From Tetrahymena elliotti 4EA (taxonomy: Eukaryota; Ciliophora; Oligohymenophorea; Hymenostomatida; Tetrahymenidae), in assembly GCA_000231825.2 (NCBI GenBank), contig JH720294.1, forward strand, positions 1,539,598-1,603,597: a DNA stretch of 64,000 nucleotides, in the 5' to 3' direction. Each line of letters opens with the position of its first letter. The stretch's first letter is position 1. The translations under genes were made by a program, and so were the position numbers. The notes beneath the pieces were generated by a model, which searched no databases, had not been told where the DNA came from, and worked only from the letters and a program-made list of their open reading frames with translations. Positions 12,701 to 24,500 of the stretch are shown piece after piece.

Positions 12701-15700
12701 AAACTCATAATAATACATAGAATTGCAAAATCTAGGTATGTTAGAATATCATTTAACTTTGATTTAAAAATATTTTTTTAATTAAAGGTAATATTGAAGC
12801 TGAATTTGAATGGGAAATACCAAATACTTCTGCATATAAAATTTAATTCGAGCCTTAAAAAGGAAAATTAAAACCAAAAACAAACAAAATGATAAAAATA
12901 AACTTAGTGGTTTTTCAAGGAGAAAAATTAGATAATATTTTTGTTTGTAATATTAAAGATATGGCATATCCTTTGGGTTTCTAGATTTGCACTAAAGTAT
13001 TTGGTTTGTCAGTAAGCTTTGAAAGAATGATAGTTTAGGAAGATAATGAGCATAAGAAGAATTAAGTAATTGCTGAAGAGAATGATAATACAAATTTATT
13101 TAATACTCTCATAATGAAAAGTAATATTAAAAATAGTATGCTTCTTAAAAGCATGAGAAATACTTAGGAATTCAAAAACTTTGAAATCACTTAGAAACTT
13201 AGTAAATAATCAAACAACAATCCTTTGAACGCTATTCCTACCTTTTTCAAAAAAGAACCTCTTCATAAATTAGAATTTTTTGGGTGTTAGATTAATAAAC
13301 CTAAATCTGTTTATGTTATATTATCAAATACATCAGGAATCCACACTAAATTTAATATTTATTCATAAAACTATCAACCATTCAGTAAGATTAAAGCTGA
13401 TTTAACTCAATCATTTATCTAGCCTGAAGTATCTCAAATTCATGAAGAAGAAGAAGACAATAAATAAAATGAAAATGATAATAGTCAAGAACAAATGCAA
13501 GGTGATTAACAGATATCACCTGAATAAAAACATAAGAAATTTAAATAAAATACATCAAATCTATAAAGCACAGCATAAATACCTGTTAATGAAAGCAGTA
13601 CATTTACAAAAAGCAAAGTTCTAGTTAATACATCAAATTATAGAATCAGTTAACTAAAGAATAAAACAAACAGAATGACAGCTATTTCTCTAATTACTGA
13701 TGAACATGAAAAAATTAAAAACTTCAATTCTAAAGCAGGCTAAGAACTTAATGCAGCAAGAAAACTAGATAATGAACAAAGATACCATTTATAAAATGAC
13801 AAAGGATTTGCCTTAGGTAAAATAAATAAAAATCTCATTCAAAGTTTAATTCATATTTATTAAATATTATTCAGTTTGTGAACCTAGCACTGGTAATCTG
13901 AGAGCTCATGAAGAATAAATAATCAAAATCACAGTTTTTAATGATATAAGTGGTAAGATTGAAGACAATCTAATCCTTGAAATTGAAGGATTAGAGACCA
14001 GAAAAATACCAACAGTAGTTGATGTATAAGGTTCACCTGTAATTATAAGTCCCTACTAGTTGGGTATAAATTATAAAGGAACTTACCCTGTTTTTGACTT
14101 AGGCCATTATATGAAAAATGGTATTATGGTAGAGAGAGAATTTAAAATTTGCAACACAGGTCCTAAAACCGTAAAAGTTGATTGGAAAATGTATAATCTT
14201 AACTCAAATAACACCGAATAAAATTTCTTTGATATTAAAATTACTGATCCTGACCTAGGATCAACAGATATTTGTAAATTAAATTTTGATCCTATTTCAC
14301 CTCCAGAAGCTATTCCTGGCCAGCCATTCTTAATTGAACCCAGGTAATCAATCTATCCATCTGTCAAATAATCAAAAAATTAAGAAATTAATATCAAATA
14401 ATAAAGAAATCAATTCTTAGCAAAATTTAAATTTATTTATTGGTCTAAAATATTTTTAAATTTTTTAACACCCTATTAACAAGCAAAATAAATGAATTGT
14501 TATTTTTTTGTTTAAATATTTTAGCATGATAAAAGGAAATTTGAAATTACATTTTTAATTAATTAATAGTGGAATGATAGTTCATGGTAGGGAAGAAAAG
14601 ACTTTCAAATTAAAATTCTAGACTAGTGAAGCAAATGATTTTGTTTCTGTGTTGATTGCTTAACCTGTGATAATTGGAAAAGATGGATAAGAAGAAACTC
14701 ATATAAAAATTGATAAGCTGGCTTTACAAATTTAATCACATACATAAAAACCTTTACTCTACTTAGATAAGCTTGTATTCAATTTATTTGATAAATTATA
14801 TAGATTAATTAATTAATTATTTTGTTTGAAAAGCTTACTCATGATGGAAAACATATTTTGAAATTTGAGAAATGGGCCTTGTTTGATAATAAAAAGGAGC
14901 ATAAAGAAATTTGCTTGGTCAACAAAGATTTTGCAACTGTGAAATTTGATTTGGAAGTAGAAGGGCCATTTGAGTTAGATGAAGTCAACTCAACTAGTAA
15001 AACAAATGTATTGAATTCTATGATCATAAAATAATAGCGTTCTCTTTCTAAAGCATTTAGTAGCGGTAACTAAGGAAAATTACCACTTGCTATGACATAT
15101 ACACTTGAATAAAATACAAATATGAAATTAATTATTAAATACAAAGGATAGAAAGTTCATGATGAAGAAGCATGGCCTATGACTTATAAAAATTATGAGT
15201 TCGGTAAACTGAGAATAAAGTACACTAATGGTGATGATTAAGATATTGATCTTGAAGGTCACCTTTTACGTCCTCTGGTATAACTAAATACATCAGGTCA
15301 TGAAGACATACCAGGTCCAGAGGTTAAAGATTTTGGAACTGTAAACATTAATAATGCAAAAAGAATAGCTATTTTCCTTTCTAACATTAGCAAAGTTCCT
15401 GCAAAATGGAAAATTCATCATATAAAAAACCCTTTCAAAAAATTCATGGGTACTGCTACTATGACAAGAGAGGAGCATGAAAATAATGCAATCACAGATG
15501 ATCAAGATGTATTCCAATTTTCTGTTACAGAGGTAAACAAACAAAAATATTCTAAATAATTTATTTATATTGAAAACTTGATCTTAAAACAATTTTTAAT
15601 TATAATTTGCAGGGTTTGCTTCATGGTCCTTCAATACCAGTTAAGAGTCTCCCAGAAACCTTGTCTTTACCAACAATGATAACTACTATGAAAAACCGTT

Positions 15701-15910
15701 AAAATGAAATAATTCCTCAACAAATATTAATAAACTTTAAGGTAAATTTAAATTAAAAAAAGAAAATTAATTTAACAATTAAATAAACATAAATAGCCTA
15801 AAAGAAATATAATGTACAAGTCAAAATACAGAATCAGTGTGGAGGAAGGTCCTACAGTAGATTTTGTACTTAGAGGATAAGGAACTTATGATGAAGAAAT
15901 ACTATAATGA
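9712..15910 (+). CDS. DLEC1-like ciliary ASH-domain protein
   Basis: Large protein built of repeated immunoglobulin-like ASH/MSP-type domains, the fold shared by hydin, CFAP65, CFAP47 and DLEC1 of motile-cilium axonemes. Thirteen exons join without a break: 9712-10083, 10229-10389, 10537-10735, 10808-11896, 11956-12078, 12132-12291, 12343-12735, 12788-13816, 13875-14343, 14525-14774, 14834-15532, 15613-15741 and 15797-15910 (TGA). That is about 1728 aa, close to human DLEC1 (about 1755). DLEC1 is preferred over hydin because of length and a block at about residues 265-420 with SCWIGDRSQQVFKITNKGG, IQKTRKLLLKNTSDVEIKFH and CFSINPISGVFSPQ, which matches the central part of DLEC1 as I remember it. 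Residues 1-25 are Ser/Ala/Lys-rich with no signal peptide, fitting an axonemal protein. A charged Gln/Asn/Glu-rich linker lies near 13440-13580. Exon 11 begins at CTTACT (14834), since no earlier AG keeps the frame. Confidence 0.82.
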
Positions 15911-18900
15911 ATTATTTTAAAAGAATAATTAAATCAATTGTAAAAATATTGTTTATATTTATTTCAATATAATTAATCTCTAAACATAATTTTATTACTT
16001 TTAATTTCATTTATTTCTTCTTTAAATTTCAATTTAAAATCCAAATAGATACTATCATTATTTTAAATTTACAACAAATTAAATAAAATATTTACAAAAT
16101 AAATATCTTTTGAACATTGAGTTAAAATTTTTTTTTTTCAATAATTTTTGCTATTAAAATTATGTATAATGTGAATTTTTAATCTGAGAAACTTAAAAAT
16201 TTGAATTTTCTAAACATTTTGTAAAGCTAATAATACCTCAACAAATAAAGCAAGTAAAATATTAAGTTTCACATTCAAAAACACTAAATATAAAGAATTA
16301 TTTTACTATAAAAGATTATTTGTTACTTATAAAAATAAATGTTTTTTTAAGCTAAAACCATACAATTTTATTGTTAAATGAGTTTCTATTAAAATAAAAA
16401 TAAAGTATTACAGAAGACTTTCTGATTTGCAATAATTCTCAAAAAGAGCTTAAAAATTAATCATTTTTTACATAATGTATCTTAAATAAAAATATTTTAC
16501 AAATTTTTTTAATTATTTTATTTTGCAAATTAGATTTCATCAATATTTGAAAATGCTCTTGATTTTATTTATTTATTTAACAGTAATGTCTAAATATTAC
16601 AAAAATGATTGAGAGGAGCAATAATTTAGTTTTTTGTTCTAATTAATTAAGACTATATTTGAATAATATTATTAAAGATAATAGGATTTTTATAATCAAA
16701 TGATAATTTAGGTTTAAACCATAAATTTAATATAAAAATAAGGTTTCAATCTAAGACTTGTTAAAAGATTATGATTTTCTGATTTATATTTGTGAATAAG
16801 AGCTTGAAATTTTATTAATTATTTAATGCGACATTCATTTTTTAGAATCATATTAGTCTTTATATATTTTAAAATTTTATTAAAGGAGATAGAAATTATA
16901 TCTTGATATTCTAAAATAATGTTGAATTTATTCACTTAACAACATTATACAAATATTACACAAATATAGCAAGTAAAAATTGTATTTAAAATAGGCAAAT
17001 GCAAGAATGAATAACATTTAAAACAATAGATAGTTGGTTTTTAATAATTAAATAATTTTTAAAATAAATGCCATGAAATTTTAAAAATTATGCTTATAAA
17101 AGTGAGGTTATTGGTGTACTTATTAGTTAATTAATTTACATCAAATTGGAACATACATGATAAGATCAGACAATCTTTCTTTTATTAAATTATTAATAAT
17201 AAATTTTTTTGGCAGAAAATATTAATGAATGATATAGAATAATTATACAAAGGATATTTTGATTCGCTAACCAGTAAAAAATGTAAATAATAATTGATTA
17301 TATTAAACAACATTCTTTTATAATAATTAGCAGTTCTGTCAATTAAGTAGATATGTTTTTCATAGTCTATCTTTAAATAGATAAAAAATATTTATAAGTA
17401 AGGCTTGTATTGATAAAAGGAGCATCTATATATATACTTAAAAAAACTATTCTATCGCTTGAATTGAGTATTAATTAAATGTCTATGTCAATATTTGCAT
17501 CTTTCTTTTTACTTACTTATGAATTTTCTTGTTATTCATTCTTTTTACTTAGCACTATTTTAAAAATAATCTATTTCTCCAAAATAAAATTGATTCATTC
17601 ACCAACATAGTTGAATCGTATTTCTTAAATAATTTACATTTTTATTTAAGAACCAAAAGATATTACTTCATTTTTATTTTCACATATATGAATACTGTTT
17701 TAGTTAGTTTTTTTTATGTAAATAAATTTTACTGAATTTATTTTTGAGGCGAAAATAAGAATTAAGATAAGATGATGTGATATGTAAATAATTATAAATT
17801 ATGATTTGATAATAATTTTTTTATCTTAATTTTTGAGAGTGTTATAAACATAATTTATGTAAAGTAAGTTTTTTCAAAACCAAAAAGTAGATTAAAAAAC
17901 AACAAATAAGTTTGATAGCAGATTTCATTTTCTTCAAAAATTATTTATTTGATAACTATTATTTTATTTTAAAATATTAAGTTTATTTTTATATGGGTGG
18001 AGAGAATATATCAAAATTTGTTTTTAAATACTAATACTATTTAAAAGCATTTATCTATATTTTAATTGTTTGTAATCTTGACATCAGCTTAAAGTTTAAA
18101 TAAATATAGTGGTATATTGTAAATCATAAATTATTTGTTAAATTTAAAAAAAATAGGTTATTTAAGATATGTAATAGATAGATAGATCGATTTATAATAT
18201 GTAATAGTGGATTGGGATGTAAATTATCTTTATGAAATCAAATAAAGAAGTGGCTACTACAAAAATAAGTAAAGGAATATAATCAATTTTTAAAAAGCGA
18301 ATTAAATTAACTGTATTCAAGCAGACTTAATATAAAATCAGTAGAAAATAAATAAAATTTACAACAAACACCCAAATTAAATTGGAATGTTCATTATTTT
18401 GTTTGCTAGTTTACTTCTTTTTCTATCCTTTTTCACTCAATCAGTTAGCATTTTTTATATCAAAGTAACCACCAAATCAAAAAATTTTTCACTTAAAGTA
18501 GCTTCTTTTTCATTTTTTGTTCTATCAATGAAATTTATTTTAAATGCTTTTTGATTTTTTAAGTTCGAGTTGCCCAGTTGCCAGTTGCGTGAATATGAAT
18601 GAACTTATTTTTAGAAAATTTTAGTTGATTTTTTAGTCATAAATTGATTTTTCATCTAAAAATAAGCTGTGATTAAGGGATATAATGTCAATATAAAATG
18701 TTTATAATATTTAAGCTTTATGTGTAGATTATTATATAAGGGTTTGGACTTGGATCAAATTAGAAAAACTTAGTTTTGATATATATCAAATTTTAAATAA
18801 GCAAAACATAAAAATTAATCTGAAAGATTCTTATTTACAATAAATAATTGATTTCTAAAGGATATGCAAGATAGAAAGATACTATTTTTATCTTATTAAA

Positions 18901-21585
18901 AACTAAACAATCATAATTTGTAGTTTGTAGAGTAGACCCAAAGATTAATTGAAAATATTCATTTTTACATCTAACAATTTATATTAAAACATAAAATCTA
19001 ACATATTAGAAAAATATTAAGTGTGAATTATTTAATAAATAAAACATCTTAATAAATACTTTTCATTATCAAATGAATAGAATCTTTTGTTTACATAGAA
19101 GAAACTTAATTAAATCTTCGATAATCTATCTGTCTATTTTTTAGGTTTGTTATTGTAATTGTTGCTAGCTGAAATATAAAATTAAATCTAAAGGAGTTAC
19201 CATTGTATAAAAAATAAATTATTGATAGATAAAATTGACCATTCAAATAAATAAACGGCTGGACTTTAAAAGTTTTGTTATTTTAATAAATTTTTTATTT
19301 TTGAAGAAATAACAAAAATGAACAGCTGAGTTTATCTTGATAAATAATTTTCAGTAAATAAGATGACCAAATTAAGGGCTGGATTAAAAAAAATCTAGGA
19401 GAGAAAAAGTATATATCACATCTGTTTTAATAAAAAGAGAGATGAATATGCTAAAGAAATTAACAATAAAATGATGTTTAATTCGAAATATTTTTTATCT
19501 GTGTATGTAGTTTCACTGGTTAGTAATTATTCTTGTATTAATTTTAATTACACGAAATTAATTCTGATTTCAGCAAATCTTAATAATTTCTCGTTGAAAA
19601 CGAACAAACAAACATAAATACAAAATTAAATTATCTCAGATTGAAATAAAAACTTCTTATCTATCATACATTCTTTATAACATTCTTTATAATATTCTTA
19701 TACAAACATTTTAATTATTCTTAAAAATCCTAATAGAATTTTGATAAAGAGAGCTATTTCAGGATGGACTTCACCTAAATTGCTAAAAATTTTAATATTT
19801 AATAACAATTAAGACTGAGTTGTAGATTTATATAGATATTATTGTTTTAAATAGATAAATTAAAGGGTATTAACATTTATTAATGGACCATTATTTTGTA
19901 TTCTATTTTTACAAGTATTTTTAGAAGATAAATATTTATCTTATTAAATATCTAACATTTTTTTATTCTATTTTAGAAGAATAAAGGATTTTACCTCTCC
20001 ACCTAATTCTTTACAGATTAACAAAAAAATGAATGAAAACTATTGCAAAAAGAATAAAATTCTCTCAAAGTAGTAGACAAATATATTATCAAATGAGTGG
20101 ATTGATTGAATAAAAACAGTATTTCTGAACATAATAATATGAATTAATGAATAAACAAATAAATCTACAGAATCATTTTAATTGGCAGTTTTTAAAAAAA
20201 TTTATTTTCTTATTCTTAAGATGGAATAAAGGTCATATTTATGATAGAAAAATTGATAAGAATTCAGGTATTGGATGTAATAATAAGAATTAATTTTGAT
20301 AGAGTTAAGAAATAAATTAAGGTAATGGTTGTCATATAGTACAAAGTCTGCTTAATAATAAATGAATTTGATGTAAATATTTTGTACTTGTTTATTAAAT
20401 CGGGGGACTCACTTATCACAAGAAGGTTCAGGGAAAAAAGGAAGATAAAAAGCAAAAACTTAGGCAAGTTAAGTCTTATATTCAAATAAATTTAAAAAAT
20501 ACAAAATGAATACTTTATCTTGAATATTGCAAGTTTTTGATTGATTTTGTTTGTTTCTTTCGCAATAATTGAAAAAAAAAAATTAAGTTGTTTATAAGCC
20601 ATGTAATCTTAGTAAATAAAATTTATCACTTGAAACAAAAGTAACTAAAAAGATTTGTGGGATTAATTGATGCTAGAATTTAAGATTTCAGTTAGGGGAT
20701 TAGTACTTATTTATCGACCAAGAAATATAGGACAAATATTTTTGGGGAAATTGAATAGGCGTCTTTCTGATTAAGTTTTCCAGTAAATAGTAGATTTACA
20801 TAATGAATCAAATGATTGCACGAAATATTAATTTTCTAGATCTGTTTAGATCTGTTTGGAAGTAAATTATGTCAAATTTAATAAAAAATAGATTTGATTC
20901 TCTAAAATATTTGATTCTTTATATCTATCAACTTATATTATTCTTTTCTATGTGATTTTAAATTTTCTTTTGATTATCTATCCTTTATGATGCAAAAATA
21001 TAAATAAATCCAAACCAGACTAAACTAAACCAACACAAGACAAAAAAAAAACAAAAAAGAAACAAAAAGAAATTAAATCGAATAAATAATTTGCAAATTA
21101 AATAAATTTTGTAAGCATTATGTTAGTGTAGGTATTAAAAAAATAATTACTCAAAATGCATTAATTAATATGATAGAAAAGAGATTTTAGCTAGTTTAAT
21201 TAACTTTCTGTATTTTTAATCAATTTCTTTCTTTACTTATTCTCTTTACTATCTTTTACACTATTTATTATTTTGTATTTACTTTGATTTTGTTTATTTG
21301 TTTTTTAATTTGTTTGCTTGGGCTGATTTCTTTTAATTATTTTAATAAATTTTTTTTTTTTGACTTTTGCTAGCTTTATTATTTATTGGTTGAAAGGAAG
21401 AAAGAAAAAAATATGTTTTTATTGATATAATCTACAATAAATCAAAAAGCGAATAATTAATAAAGAAAGAAAAAATTGATAATTAAAAAGAAACAATCCA
21501 AACACAAAAGGAAATACAAAGGTAACTTTCTTGTGTATTATACGATTTTGTATACATTCTGTTTTTTTTAAATCTCAAATCTCAC
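15911..21585. other. Long gene-free AT-rich stretch
   Basis: A 5.7 kb interval, the longest here, in which I see no supported gene on either strand under the ciliate code. It is largely A/T homopolymer runs, TTAA/AATT-rich words and scattered GATA-type runs (for example near 18176-18188). A slightly more G+C-rich patch at about 18565-18600 has no reading frame I can support. The last few hundred bases (about 21,480 onward) should include the promoter of the RasGEF gene. I cannot exclude non-coding RNA genes. Confidence 0.55.
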
Positions 21586-24500
21586 ATGAAAGCTCCTTCA
21601 GAGTCTTCCAAAAGCGTGAAAACAAAATCGAATGAGCTACTCAGTTGGCTAATTTTGGATTTTGGTACGCCAATGAAAACTCCGATGAACAATGAGAACA
21701 CAAATAACCATTACTTAACTTCTTTTTTTTAAAAAAAGGTTGACCAAATTCTTGGACAGAAAGAGTTTTGTTGTTAATTTATGTCCTAATCTCAATCATC
21801 AACCTTATATGAAAATGATTCATATTTGACTGAATCTATGAATTCTGGAAGCGTTTTGCTTAATGAAAGAAGCAACCCCATTAGAGGAAGAGCTTCTCAA
21901 GTGAGTAACCAAAACTCTTTGTATTTAGGCAGAAAGAACACTTCCATGATTTAGCATGTAGTTTAAAGTTCACCCTAGCACTTCTCTATTTCAAACAAAC
22001 TCAATGAATCCTTCGGTAATATATTATATAAATACATTTAGTTACTTTTTCAAATTAAATACACAAAAAACAATTTTTTCTTTCACTTTGCTTAGTTATA
22101 TACAATAATAGATAGTTAGAAGTACTCTATAATTCATATCTAATACTTTTTTATACTTGAATAGTCATCTTTTTATTAGCAATTAAATTTATAAATCTAC
22201 TAAAGCTGAAATTTATTTCATTCTTGATGCTCTTAATTGTGATTTCATAATTCATCATCTATTACAATAGCCTTTTGACATCACCCTTAAAATTTTATAA
22301 ATTCATATTCAATATATATACCATCTAATTATATTTTTCAACTGTAATTTTAAATTTATAAATAAACTGTCTCCCCTCAATTAAATTGTAAAGTTTCAGA
22401 TAAGGAATTTTAAATAATAGATTAGATGTCATAAACAAGATAGAGAAAGATATCCAAAGAATTTTGTTGATTTTAAATGAATAATGGAGTAGAAGAAATA
22501 AGGAAATTCTAAGAATTATGAATTAATAAGAATTTACTACAAAAAACAAGAGTTTAAAGTAGACATTATATAATAATTTAAATACAAATCTACTTTAGAA
22601 TACTTCTACCCTATTTTTTACATTAATTTTATCTAACTGAGTGAAAGAGTGAAAAAAACCGAAAAATAAATTTTATATAAAACAAACCAACCAAATAGTT
22701 CTTATATTTATTGATTTTTTTATATTTATTCAATAGGATCAGATCTCGTATAGGACTGTAAGCTTTTATTTAATAGTTTTTTTAACTCAAATTTTTAAAT
22801 GATGAATCAAATTTTATGTAGAGATATTTATATTATAAATCTTGCCAGTTTTATTTATTTGGCGAAGGAGAGTTTAGGATATTTGATAAGAGAAAAGGAG
22901 GAATTGAGAGTAGATGATGTGAATGAGTTTGGGATTTAGTATATTTAGAATAATAAATATTGAATTAAGATTTATAGGGTCTTTAAAAGCGAAATAGATA
23001 GAAAGATCAAAGTAAAGTAAGATATAATATTTTTGATGATATAGATAGAAGTTTAGTTATAATCTAATAACTGAATTAAAAATACTTATGCAACTTAATG
23101 TATAGTTTACTTATTATGTTAATAATCAAATGCGAATACTTGAACTGATATCTATTAATTTTAATAACTGTATTGTCATACGTATCAAGCTTACATACGT
23201 AACCCTTTGATTATTTGTTAATGGTAATGAATTAAACTAAGTTAGTTCTAACACAAGAATAATCTATCAGAGAGAAAGAAAGATAAATAGATAGATAGAT
23301 TCTATTACTAAAGTGTCAAATTTAAACAAAAAGAATAGATTTTTAAATCTAGAAAAAATTCTTCTTCTTAATAGACAATTTAAAAAATTACATGCAACTG
23401 TCAAGTTAATCTAATTTGCGCTTCTTTGTGGTATTTTTTTAGAATTCTTTTGATAACGTGTAAAGTTTCCTTTACTTTAGGCTGAATATGACGTTATTCA
23501 ATTAAATTACACTGAACTTTGATAATAACAAAAATGATAATAAATGCAAATTAAATTTTACAAAGAAAAGGAAATCTGGATATTTGCTCTTTTAATTAAT
23601 TAATTTATTTCTTTTAAATTGAAGGTGGTTGGTTGTTTCCCTTATTAAATATTAATTTAGTCGGATTAATTTGCTATCTCCTGCTTATATTACGGAAATT
23701 TAATGTAAATCAAAATAAATAAATACATTTTGAATCTAACAAATATTATATATGTTATTTATTGACTATTAATCTTACTGCGGATAACTGGTGGTCAACC
23801 TAATCAAAAATTTACTTTTTGTTAGGATTTTGATATCTGTATTTTTAAATAAAAGATTAGCATGAATTAAAAATAAGGGCGAATATTCATAGTAGACTGA
23901 TGGAATGTTATATTAGTAATCAAATTATACAAAATTTGAATAAATTGACTAATATTTCTTAATATTTGATAAGATTGATAATTTATTTACTTTTATTGAC
24001 GAAATTTCTCTGGAATTAAGAGAGAAAATAAAGTGAAATTTAAATCTCTTAAGTTGTGATTAATAATTGCTTTCTCGCCTAGTTTAATTAATATTTGCCA
24101 AAATAACCATACAAAATCTTACTTAATTTTTGTAAATCTTAAAATGCAAAAAATAATGAAATCTAATCCTACATTAACTCACTACACTTACTTCCCTCCC
24201 TACATATCTACTTAGACTATTTAAATAATCTGCGTATTGATTTATATGCTATCCTCGTCACATCCTAAAATTTCTTTTATTATCCTTCATCAAACCAAAC
24301 AAAATAATACTCTTATACAAACATAATTGATTTATCATTTAAAAATATTAGCAATAATAAAAAGAAAACCAAAAAAATATTTAAATTATTATCGCTATAT
24401 GTAATTTATTATTCATTTATTAAAAAGAAGATAATAGCACTCAGCACAGAAACTCTAGCTTTTCAAATAGTAATGGTGGGGGATCTTTCATTTCTCGTAG

